This document shows positions 54,840-62,169 of a DNA stretch of 64,000 bases, piece after piece. The position numbers were made by a program, and so were the translations under genes. The stretch's first letter is position 1. Every line of letters begins with the position of its first letter. The DNA lies in NCBI GenBank assembly GCA_002086835.1, contig MVIG01000021.1, forward strand, positions 1 to 64,000, in the 5' to 3' direction. This DNA comes from Mycolicibacterium porcinum. GTDB lineage: Bacteria > Actinomycetota > Actinomycetes > Mycobacteriales > Mycobacteriaceae. The notes below the pieces were generated by a model. That model was not told the DNA's origin. It worked only from the letters and a program-made list of their open reading frames with translations, and did no database searches.

Positions 54840-55727
54840 ATGACCGGTATTGGGGCAGAAGATGTTCCGGGACATTGGCTGACGGCGGCGGAAGTCGCGC
54901 GGTCGTCACGGCTACGCGAGGATCTGGTCGAACGGTTCCTGCCGGCTGCACAACCGCAGGAGAACCTCTACGGGCGCGATCTCGTGTCGGTGGCCCGGTT
55001 CGTCAAGGTGCTCACCGATCTCGGTACGCCGACCGCGGCCGTCGAGGTGGCTGTCGCCGAACTGCGGGCCCGTCCGGACGCGGCGTTCAACGTCGCGCTC
55101 CGAGGTGCCGGTCACGGCAGTCGTCGGCGTTTCGATTCCAGGCTGAACACCGGACTGGTGCGGCGCCCCCGGACGCGAACGGTGATCGGCGTGACCACTG
55201 CCGCCGCGTTGCTCGTCGGTGGTGTCATGGCCATCAACCTGTCGAGGCATGACGCTCCGGCTACCACTGCCGCACCGACGCCGCCCACACCTGCGAAACC
55301 CGTCCCCGCCGAGGTGGTTGCATCGTCCATCCGTGACGACCCGGGCGCCAAGTCGGCTCAGGCGTTTGCCGCGGCGAAACCGGATCCCGTGTGTGCCCAG
55401 TGGCAGCGGGTCAGCGCGGGGTATGACGGCAAGCAGCAGGCCTGGGCCAAGACGGATCACCGCGTGGCCGTCGCGCGCTGGTCGCCCAAACAGCGATCGG
55501 TGACGATGGCGGTCATCCCTGTGATGCGGCAGGAAGCCGTCGACTTGCGCCGCCTGGCAGACGAATCCAGCGATCCGTTGCTGACGGGCCTGCTCCGGGC
55601 CCAGTCGCGGTATGTGGACAACTATGCCGCCAAGCTCCCGAAGTTCCAGCCGGCAGACCATGCCGGCTGGACTGCCGCCACCGCGTTGGACGGTGCGGTG
55701 AAGGCGGTGTGCTCAACACCCCGTTGA
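54840..55727 (+). CDS. Membrane-anchored MerR-like protein
   Basis: This 295-aa protein is not assigned to a named family. The N-terminal part (residues about 12-85) looks like a MerR-type winged helix: LTAAEVARSSRLREDLVERF, then LYGRDLVSVARFVKVLTDLG and a helix. A basic stretch and one membrane helix (about 118-138) follow, then an Ala/Pro/Thr linker and an extracytoplasmic helical domain with two cysteines (PVCAQWQ and the final AVCSTP). This layout suggests a one-component membrane regulator, which is inference. Strong terminator follows. Confidence 0.7.
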   Translation: MTGIGAEDVPGHWLTAAEVARSSRLREDLVERFLPAAQPQENLYGRDLVSVARFVKVLTDLGTPTAAVEVAVAELRARPDAAFNVALRGAGHGSRRRFDSRLNTGLVRRPRTRTVIGVTTAAALLVGGVMAINLSRHDAPATTAAPTPPTPAKPVPAEVVASSIRDDPGAKSAQAFAAAKPDPVCAQWQRVSAGYDGKQQAWAKTDHRVAVARWSPKQRSVTMAVIPVMRQEAVDLRRLADESSDPLLTGLLRAQSRYVDNYAAKLPKFQPADHAGWTAATALDGAVKAVCSTPR

Positions 55728-55737
55728 GCATCTCGTC

Positions 55738-55785
55738 CCGATTTCTGGTGGGGCGCTAGGGGATGAGCGCCCCACCAGAAATCGG
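55738..55785. terminator. Strong bidirectional terminator
   Basis: A perfect 20-bp stem has arms running from CCGATTTCTGG to the matching CCAGAAATCGG, with an 8-nt loop AGGGGATG. It lies between two convergent genes and carries TTT/AAA near the stem base, so it can serve both directions. Confidence 0.92.
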
Positions 55786-55790
55786 CTCGG

Positions 55791-56099
55791 CTACAGCGGA
55801 ATCCAGGTGCCGAGGAACCAGAAACCCCAGCCGCGTCCGTCACCGGCGGGCATCGGGGTGACCCGTTGGCCATTCCATTCGAACGGCTGGTGATCACGGC
55901 GTCCCGCGTCGATGTCGCGACCGTGCCAATCGTCGGGCCGCGAACCCCGGTCGTCGTGGCGGTCACACTGCGGCGCCCCCGGGCGATCGCAGCCCGGGCC
56001 CGGATCGGCACTGGCCGTGCCGAGGCCGAGACCCAGCAAGCCGGCCATGCCGATTCCCGCCGCCAACGCAGACGCGCCCACGGATTTCTTGAAACCCAT
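55791..56099 (-). CDS. Small secreted protein with terminal WGFWFLG motif
   Basis: This is a 102-aa exported protein of unknown function. The signal peptide (residues about 1-33, ending GTASA) is followed by a Cys/Arg/Asp/His-rich region (two Cys in GCDRPGAPQCD) and a C-terminal aromatic end GWGFWFLGTWIPL. ATG 56099 begins the signal; the AT-rich leader has a GGAG-like site. A similar aromatic end is seen in the 96-aa protein near 58 kb. Confidence 0.75.
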   Translation of the reverse strand: MGFKKSVGASALAAGIGMAGLLGLGLGTASADPGPGCDRPGAPQCDRHDDRGSRPDDWHGRDIDAGRRDHQPFEWNGQRVTPMPAGDGRGWGFWFLGTWIPL

Positions 56100-56234
56100 T
56101 GCTTTACTCCGTTTCTGAACGGTGCGACGCCGGTGCCGCACGGAGAGCAAAGCTATTTCGGCCGGATATGTTTGCCCTGTGTCCCGCGTGGGGGCGGGCT
56201 GTGGGATCGGTAACGAGTTGAAACCGGGCCGTAG

Positions 56235-56756
56235 TTACCAGGTCAGGTTGTGCTTTTCGAAGTGGCGGGCAAGTGCCTCCATGTATTCGTCACCGTGGAA
56301 GGGCCCGCGGGCGCCGATCGCCTTCTCCAGAAACGCCCCGTATTCCTCGTCGTTGACGTAGGTGGACCAGTGGGTTATCTGACCTTCGTCATTGGTGTCG
56401 ATGAAGCTGATCGAATAGAAGCCCATCGTCTCGCCGTCGGCTGTGGTGCCCTCCCAGCGGTAGCGCATGACGAGGCCGTTCTCGGCGGGCCAGAACTTGT
56501 GGTCGACGGGTTTCCAGTCGGGGAAGACCACCGAATAGGCCTTGGCCTCCACGGTGGCGGCCACGTCGAAGGAGGTCGCCACGTCCTTGAGGACGAGCTC
56601 CTGGCCGGCCACGAAGTAGGGCGAGGTGTATACGGCGTCGTCGGTGAATTCCCACTCGTCGTATGACTCGCCTTCCTGGACCTTCCGCAGCACGTACTTG
56701 TCGCGGTAGCTCTCCGCCATCCGGCGGTGTTTGGCGATTCGATCGACCAGATCCAT
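56235..56756 (-). CDS. NTF2-fold (SnoaL-like) protein under tandem operator
   Basis: This is a 173-aa NTF2-like polyketide-cyclase/dehydratase-fold protein. Conserved segments include DAVYTSPYFVAG near the start, VMRYRWEGTTADGE in the middle and ISFIDTNDEGQITHWSTYV. No catalytic residues can be assigned. The gene starts downstream of an ATACA-N4-TGTAT pair matching that of the TetR/oxygenase locus, so it is probably part of that regulon. It lies downstream of an HsaD-like hydrolase but with its own promoter gap. Confidence 0.82.
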   Translation of the reverse strand: MDLVDRIAKHRRMAESYRDKYVLRKVQEGESYDEWEFTDDAVYTSPYFVAGQELVLKDVATSFDVAATVEAKAYSVVFPDWKPVDHKFWPAENGLVMRYRWEGTTADGETMGFYSISFIDTNDEGQITHWSTYVNDEEYGAFLEKAIGARGPFHGDEYMEALARHFEKHNLTW

Positions 56757-56829
56757 TGCGGTCCTTATTCATTGAGGGAGCGACAGGGCCAGGCCGGGCG
56801 GATCATGTGGCGTGGCACACACGATCAAT

Positions 56830-56862
56830 ATACATACCTGTATCTCGGATTCAAGACTGAAT
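56830..56862. promoter_or_regulatory. Tandem palindromic operator upstream of NTF2-fold gene
   Basis: ATACATACCTGTAT (56830-56843) differs from the first site of the TetR locus at one base. A second palindrome, ATTCAAGACTGAAT (56849-56862), lies 19 bp away centre to centre, the same spacing. It forms part of the larger GGATTCA-AGAC-TGAATCC repeat. The pair is 74-106 nt upstream of the minus-strand gene start. Confidence 0.65.
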
Positions 56863-56870
56863 CCGAGCGT

Positions 56871-57716
56871 CTAGATCCGGGTCAAGAAGCCGAGCACGGT
56901 CTGCTCGAAGGCCTCCTTGGCCTCGATCATCGCCCAGTGTCCGCAGTTCGGGAACACGTGCAGTTCGGCATTGGGGATCGTCCGCATGGGGATCAGCGCC
57001 ATGTCGAGTGGGCTGACGCGGTCATCGCGGCCCCAGGTCAGCAGAGTGGGAGCGGCCACCTTGTGCATCTGCGCCCACGGCAACGGCGCGTCCGACGCGC
57101 GCATGGCCGCCATCATCCCGGCGAACGCCGCCTTTCCGTACATCCGCTTGGCCGCGGCCAGCGTCGCCGGGTCGGTCGCCAGCTCCCACCGTTGTTCGAT
57201 GAGTTCGTCGGTGACCAGTGCGGGATCGAACACCATCGAGTTCAGCCAATCGATCAGGCGCTGGCGGGTCGGGTCCTCGGTGAACTCCTGCAGCAGCCGG
57301 ATGCCTTCGCTGGGACCCGGGCTGAAGATATTGGTGCCGATGCCGCCGATGGTGACCAGCTTGCCGATTCGGTCCGGCTGGCGGATGGCGAAGTTGATGC
57401 CCACGCCGCCGCCCATCGAGTTTCCGACGATGTCCACGCGGTCGACACCCAAGGCATCGACGAACGGGCCTACCACACCCTGGGCGGTGACCATCGGATG
57501 CCCGCCGAGGTCGTCGGTGACGCCGAATCCCGGGAATTCCAGGATCAGGCAACGGAATTGCTGGGCGAAGGTGGGCAGTATGCCCCGGAAGTTGCGCCAG
57601 CCGGTCACCCCGGGCCCTGAGCCGTGCAGAAACAGCAGCGCCGGCCCCTCACCGGTGTCGTAGTACCGCAAGACGCCCGCGGATGTCTCGATCTCCCTCA
57701 GTTCCAGCTCGGTCAT
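56871..57716 (-). CDS. Alpha/beta hydrolase, meta-cleavage-product (HsaD/BphD) type
   Basis: This is a 281-aa hydrolase. The oxyanion block LFLHGSGPGVTGW (about residue 28), nucleophile elbow GNSMGGGV (Ser near 99), acid WGRDDRVSP and catalytic histidine NCGHWAMIE form a complete triad. These patterns, especially HGSGPG and GNSMGG, are typical of C-C bond hydrolases acting on ring-cleavage products of aromatic or steroid breakdown. It fits the nearby Rieske oxygenase functionally. No extradiol dioxygenase is visible in the window. Confidence 0.9.
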   Translation of the reverse strand: MTELELREIETSAGVLRYYDTGEGPALLFLHGSGPGVTGWRNFRGILPTFAQQFRCLILEFPGFGVTDDLGGHPMVTAQGVVGPFVDALGVDRVDIVGNSMGGGVGINFAIRQPDRIGKLVTIGGIGTNIFSPGPSEGIRLLQEFTEDPTRQRLIDWLNSMVFDPALVTDELIEQRWELATDPATLAAAKRMYGKAAFAGMMAAMRASDAPLPWAQMHKVAAPTLLTWGRDDRVSPLDMALIPMRTIPNAELHVFPNCGHWAMIEAKEAFEQTVLGFLTRI

Positions 57717-57801
57717 GCCGACAAACCTACGGGTGTCCGATCGGCGACTCGTCTACAGTCCCGGCCCGCGGAACAACATCACGCGTAGAGCCGCGACCGC
57801 C

Positions 57802-57831
57802 CCGCCACCGCAGAAAAATCTGCGGTGGCGG
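57802..57831 (-). terminator. Terminator after small secreted protein gene
   Basis: Perfect 13-bp arms CCGCCACCGCAGA and TCTGCGGTGGCGG enclose an AAAA loop. The hairpin begins 13 nt past the stop of the 96-aa minus-strand gene. Confidence 0.87.
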
Positions 57832-57844
57832 AGGTTCGGTCAGC

Positions 57845-58135
57845 TCAGAATGTCGGCACGAACACGCCGTTCATCCAGACGCCCCAGTGATGCCAGCCCT
57901 CATCCCAGACCTGGGGATTACCGGCTCCCCACATCGGTGGTGCCGGTGCGGGCGGTGCCCACGCAGGTGGCGAGCCCGGATTGGGCCCCCCTGGGATCGT
58001 CATCGCGATCATCGGCTGATTCGGTGCCGGCGCGTACGGTGGGGCGGCTCCGGCCGTGGCCGCGCTCATCGCGGCGGCGCCCGCCGCCATCCCGCCTGCA
58101 ATCGCTGCACCGGCAATGATCTTGGCGATCTTCAT
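57845..58135 (-). CDS. Small secreted Pro-rich protein
   Basis: This is a 96-aa exported protein of unknown function. An Ala/Gly-rich signal peptide (residues about 1-30, ending TAGAA) is followed by a proline-rich stretch (PPYAPAPNQP, PPAWAPPAPAPP) and an aromatic C-terminus WHHWGVWMNGVFVPTF. The end resembles the GWGFWFLGTWIPL tail of the 102-aa secreted protein 2 kb away. It has a good terminator. Confidence 0.75.
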   Translation of the reverse strand: MKIAKIIAGAAIAGGMAAGAAAMSAATAGAAPPYAPAPNQPMIAMTIPGGPNPGSPPAWAPPAPAPPMWGAGNPQVWDEGWHHWGVWMNGVFVPTF

Positions 58136-58439
58136 AGTCGTAGACCTCCAATCCGTATACGAATGAATTTCGCCGGACCTACTGGCTATCCAGCCTGAAA
58201 GAGCCGTAAACCTGATCCCGCCGACAAAACACGCTCGCTGCCGGCCACGCGCTTCGGTGATTCAAAAATGTTGATGGCCAGTGGCATTAGCTGGCAGCAA
58301 TAGACCTTGGGACTCGACTGTGCTGCCGCCGTTGGGATCCCGCCCCGTCGCCGCTGGGGGCACTCGCCGTGGCAAGCCGGTCTTTCACCGGCAGATGTCA
58401 CGTTCCGTTCGTATCATTGGGTAGTAGAGCGGACGGTCC
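58136..58439. other. Intergenic region before the DUF2156 gene
   Basis: This region divides the minus-strand secreted-protein gene from the plus-strand DUF2156 group, so it holds divergent promoters. I saw no clear operator or RNA gene. GAGCGGACGGTCCGTGCGCTC (split by a central palindrome CGGACGGTCCG) overlaps the start of the next gene and could be a regulator site. Confidence 0.35.
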
Positions 58440-59888
58440 GTGCGCTCCGCCAACACTGGGAAGACCGTAGATGTGAGTCCGTCACCGGCGCCGTCATCAC
58501 GCCCCCGTACCGGCGTGACGACGGACGCTGCCGGCGCCGCTCCCGGCCGCAAGCTGGCGCTGCGGATCTCACTGTGCGTGGTCGTGCTGATCCTCGCGGG
58601 CAGCGGTGCTGCGCTGGTGCTTGAGCACCACACGGGCCGCGTCGGTCACGAGTCGGTGTTGACGAGTCTGGTTGCGCTGTCGTTGGCGGCGACCATTCTG
58701 CTGCACGGTCTGCTCCTCGGACGCCCACTGACTTTCGCTCATGCAGCCACCGCCGCGGCAGCCCTGGTGCTGGCATCGTTCGCCGTGATACTCGGACATC
58801 CGGCAGATGCGTGGATCTGCCTCGTTCTGTCCGCTGCGATGTTGATCAGACCACGAGGGTCGACAGCTCAGCCAAATGCCTTGCGCGCGGTGGCATCTCT
58901 GGTCAACGACACCCGGGGCGACCCGCTCGCGCCCTTCGCCATGGCGGCGGGCAAGAGCTACGTGTTCTCCACGGATGGCAGAGCCGCACTGGCCTATCGC
59001 ACCGTCGGCGGCTTCGCGGTGGCCAGCGGTGATCCGATCGGAGACCAGGCTCGCTATCCGGAGGTGGTCGTTGCCTTCGCTGCCCTCTGCCGGAAACAGG
59101 GCTGGCGCATTCTGGTGCTGGGTGCGTCGGCGCGCAGCCTGGCACTGTGGCGCGATCGTTCGGTCGTCGGGACTGCGCTGCGTGCCATCCCGATCGGACG
59201 CGACGTGGTGGTGGAGGTGGACCGATTCGATCTGGCGGGCAGGTCCAGACGTAATCTTCGGCAAGCTGTCCAGCGGACCCGCAACGCCGGCGTGACGACC
59301 GCCGTGATCGCTGAGTCCGACGTAGACGATGCGCTCCGGGACGAGCTGCTCGACGTGATGCGCGCGTCGGGAAAGACGGTGGGCGCGGAGCGCGGGTTCT
59401 CGATGATGCTCGGGGACACCTTGTCCGGCCGGTATCCCGGGGTGTGGCTGGTCTATGGACGCGACCGTGCCGGACGGATACAAGCGTTCCAGCGCTTCGC
59501 CGGCGCGGGTGGCGGGACCGAACTGAGTCTCGACCTGCCGTGGCGCCGGGCCGACGCACCCAACGGAATCGACGAGCGGCTCACCGTGGACATGATCGAT
59601 TGGGCCCGGTCACGGGGCGCAGAACGCGTCTCGCTGGCTTTCGCCCCATTTCCCGACCTCTTCGACAGTGACCGCAGCGGCGAGGCCGCCGTCCGAGCGC
59701 TGCGAACACTGGCGCACATCGGGGATCGGCTGATCAAGCTGGAGTCGCTGTATCGATATGTGCGCAAGTTCGGCGCGATGGCTGAGTACCGGTACGTGCT
59801 ACTGCCGATGATCGACGTGCTGCCGGCGGCGGTCGTGCTCTTGATCCTCGAGCTCGCCCCGCACCGCAGGACTTCCGCGGGCAATTGA
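58440..59888 (+). CDS. DUF2156 (phosphatidylglycerol lysyltransferase-domain) membrane protein
   Basis: This is a 482-aa protein. The N-terminal third has about four membrane helices (residues 38-140), and the C-terminal two thirds form a double-GNAT-like domain related to MprF/LysX C-terminal aminoacyl-phosphatidylglycerol synthases. Landmarks are SLVNDTRGDPLAPFAM, KSYVFSTDGRAALAYRTVGGFAVASGDPIGD, and RFDLAGRSRRNLRQAVQRT. It resembles Rv1619 of M. tuberculosis. It may modify lipids with amino acids, but the shorter membrane part argues against full flippase activity. GTG 58440 is one of several possible starts; GTG 58473 is an alternative. Confidence 0.8.
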   Translation: MRSANTGKTVDVSPSPAPSSRPRTGVTTDAAGAAPGRKLALRISLCVVVLILAGSGAALVLEHHTGRVGHESVLTSLVALSLAATILLHGLLLGRPLTFAHAATAAAALVLASFAVILGHPADAWICLVLSAAMLIRPRGSTAQPNALRAVASLVNDTRGDPLAPFAMAAGKSYVFSTDGRAALAYRTVGGFAVASGDPIGDQARYPEVVVAFAALCRKQGWRILVLGASARSLALWRDRSVVGTALRAIPIGRDVVVEVDRFDLAGRSRRNLRQAVQRTRNAGVTTAVIAESDVDDALRDELLDVMRASGKTVGAERGFSMMLGDTLSGRYPGVWLVYGRDRAGRIQAFQRFAGAGGGTELSLDLPWRRADAPNGIDERLTVDMIDWARSRGAERVSLAFAPFPDLFDSDRSGEAAVRALRTLAHIGDRLIKLESLYRYVRKFGAMAEYRYVLLPMIDVLPAAVVLLILELAPHRRTSAGN

Positions 59889-59931
59889 CCAGCACATTTG
59901 AGTGCAGAATGGGTCGGTATGCTGGATCGCG

Positions 59932-60723
59932 ATGTTGTCGCGGGTATTGACCGGTCTGGGTCGGGTGCGGGTCACCCTGGCCTACGCGGCAGCACTGTTC
60001 ACCGTGGCGTCGCTACTTCTGATCCTGGGGCCCACGGTGCAGGACCGGGTAGTCAGCCATCTGAGCACCAACCTGCAGAACCTGGGGCAAGGGCGGCTGG
60101 GAACGCTGCTGGGCAGCGCCTTCGTCACCGCCGAGGGATACACGTACCTCCTGCTGCCCGGACTGGTGTGTCTACTGGCGTTGGCCGAGCTGCTCTGGTG
60201 CGGCAGGCGCCTGATCCAGGCCTTCACCTTCGGCCACGTCGGCGCCACCCTGATCGTGGCGGCCGGATTGGCCGCCGCGGTCCAGCTCGGTTGGCTGCCC
60301 CTCTCGGTCGCATACGCCAAAGACGTCGGGTTGAGCTACGGCGCCATCGCCGTTCTCGGCACCCTGAGCGCAGCCATCCCGACGCGGTGGCGCCCCGCCT
60401 GGATCGGCGGATGGGTGACGACCGCCCTGGTGGTCGCGGTGTCAGGGGCAGATTTCACTGCCACCGGGCACGCCATTGCGTTGATCATCGGCATCGTGTT
60501 GTCCACCCGGTTCAGCTCTGACTCGACCTGGACCCCGGCCAAGCTGGTGCTCCTGGGCGTAGGCATCGGTTTTGGTCTGCTGCTCCTCGTGGGGGTGGCG
60601 CTGCCGGTGGCGCCGATTGCGGTGCCCGCGGGACTCGCGGTGGCCACGATTGTGACCTGGGCCGGGCGGCGGCTCCGTACGTCGAAGGCCGGCGAAGCGA
60701 GCCTGACTACAGTGTCGGCATGA
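59932..60723 (+). CDS. Rhomboid-like membrane protein
   Basis: This is a 263-aa integral membrane protein with about six helices. It matches the actinobacterial rhomboid-like family in layout: a first helix, a long extracytoplasmic loop with STNLQNLGQGRLGTLLGSAFVTAEG, then helices with AFTFGHVGATLIVAAGL. The usual rhomboid Ser/His dyad (GxSx) is not evident: FGHVGAT may correspond to helix with histidine but no clear GxSG. ATG 59932 chosen; it ends overlapping the TrpB-like gene by 4 nt. Confidence 0.75.
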   Translation: MLSRVLTGLGRVRVTLAYAAALFTVASLLLILGPTVQDRVVSHLSTNLQNLGQGRLGTLLGSAFVTAEGYTYLLLPGLVCLLALAELLWCGRRLIQAFTFGHVGATLIVAAGLAAAVQLGWLPLSVAYAKDVGLSYGAIAVLGTLSAAIPTRWRPAWIGGWVTTALVVAVSGADFTATGHAIALIIGIVLSTRFSSDSTWTPAKLVLLGVGIGFGLLLLVGVALPVAPIAVPAGLAVATIVTWAGRRLRTSKAGEASLTTVSA

Positions 60724-62021
60724 CGCTGCACGCCGACACCGCCCACCCGGATCTGGTTACCGTCGGGGTGCCGACGCACTGGTACAACCTGGCGGCCGAG
60801 CTGGACCAGCCGATCCCTCCCCATCTGCACCCGGCCACCAAGGAACCGGTTGGCCCCGACGACCTCGCGGCGCTCTTCCCGAGCGGGCTGATCGCGCAGG
60901 AAGTATCGACCGAGCCGTACATCGAGATACCGCAGGCAGTGCGCGACATCTACGCGATGTGGCGTCCGTCGCCGCTGATCCGGGCGCGCCGGTTCGAGCA
61001 GGCGCTCAACACGGGTGCCCACATCTACGTCAAGTACGAAGGCGTCAGCCCTGTCGGCAGCCACAAGACCAATTCAGCTGTGGCGCAGGCGTATTACAAC
61101 AGCATCGACGGCGTCCGGAAGTTGACCACCGAGACGGGTGCCGGGCAGTGGGGTAGTGCACTGTCGTTCGCCGGAGCGCAATTCGGCCTCGAAATCGAGG
61201 TATGGCAGGTCCGCGCGTCCTACGAGTCGAAGCCCTACCGCGGTCATCTGATTCGCACGTACGGCGGCACCGTACACTCGAGCCCGTCGAACCTCACCGC
61301 GGCGGGTCGCGCCATTCTCGCCACGACTCCGGACACCACGGGCAGCCTCGGGATGGCGGTGAGTGAGGCCGTCGAGGTGGCCGCCGCCGATGCGGACACC
61401 CGGTACGCCCTCGGCAGCGTGCTCAACCACGTCGTGCTGCACCAGAGCGTGATCGGTCTGGAAGCCGTTGCTCAGCTTGCCGCCGTCGAGCCGGACGGTG
61501 CCGACGTGGTCTTCGGCTGCGCCGGTGGCGGATCCAATCTTGCGGGCCTGGCATTCCCGTTTCTGCGCGAGAAGATCCATGGACGATCGAATCCGAAGGT
61601 GATCGCCGCGGAGCCGGCCGCGTGCCCATCGATCACGCAGGGCGAGTACCGCTACGACCACGGCGACGTGGCGGGCCTTACCCCGCTGCTCAAGATGCAC
61701 ACCCTGGGGATGGACTTCGTACCCGACCCGATTCATGCGGGCGGGCTGCGCTACCACGGGATGGCGCCGGCGCTGAGCCACACCGTCGAGCTGGGCCTGG
61801 TCGAGGGCATTGCCGTCGGTCAGCACGACGCATTCTCTGCCGGGGTCCTGTTCGCCCGGACCCAGGGCATCGTGCCGGCGCCCGAGTCCACGCACGCGAT
61901 CGCGGCTGCCGCTGCGCATGTCGCCGACGATCCGGCCGAGCGGGTGGTCGTGATCGGGCTCTCGGGACACGGCCAACTCGACCTGCCGGCCTACGCGGAA
62001 TTCCTGGACGGGAACTTCTGA
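60720..62021 (+). CDS. TrpB2-like PLP-dependent enzyme
   Basis: This 433-aa protein belongs to the TrpB-like (TrpB2) branch of tryptophan synthase beta chains. The PLP lysine is Lys116 in GSHKTNSA. The phosphate loop is GCAGGGSNLAGL and the indole/serine region reads TETGAGQWGSALS. TrpB2 proteins often work without TrpA and can act as serine deaminase-like or indole-salvage enzymes. No trpA is adjacent; it is coupled to the rhomboid-like gene (ATGA), an odd pairing. Confidence 0.92.
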   Translation: MTLHADTAHPDLVTVGVPTHWYNLAAELDQPIPPHLHPATKEPVGPDDLAALFPSGLIAQEVSTEPYIEIPQAVRDIYAMWRPSPLIRARRFEQALNTGAHIYVKYEGVSPVGSHKTNSAVAQAYYNSIDGVRKLTTETGAGQWGSALSFAGAQFGLEIEVWQVRASYESKPYRGHLIRTYGGTVHSSPSNLTAAGRAILATTPDTTGSLGMAVSEAVEVAAADADTRYALGSVLNHVVLHQSVIGLEAVAQLAAVEPDGADVVFGCAGGGSNLAGLAFPFLREKIHGRSNPKVIAAEPAACPSITQGEYRYDHGDVAGLTPLLKMHTLGMDFVPDPIHAGGLRYHGMAPALSHTVELGLVEGIAVGQHDAFSAGVLFARTQGIVPAPESTHAIAAAAAHVADDPAERVVVIGLSGHGQLDLPAYAEFLDGNF

Positions 62022-62169
62022 GCCCGGCCTACGACCGGACGGCGATGAAGGACGCGACGAATCCGGCCTCGGCCTGACCGTTGGAGTCAAATCGGGTACA
62101 GCAAACTGGCCTGGCGGATTACGCTCCAATCATCCACTGGTGACCAACTGTGGGGGCAGCATCGATACG

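Noticed and set aside
58186-58401. Open reading frame on the minus strand between the secreted protein and DUF2156 genes
   Set aside because: No family features, no ribosome-binding site, and composition fits an intergenic region.
58390-58440. SigF-type promoter before the DUF2156 gene
   Set aside because: The spacing between the candidate -35 and GGGTA elements is too short for the consensus.
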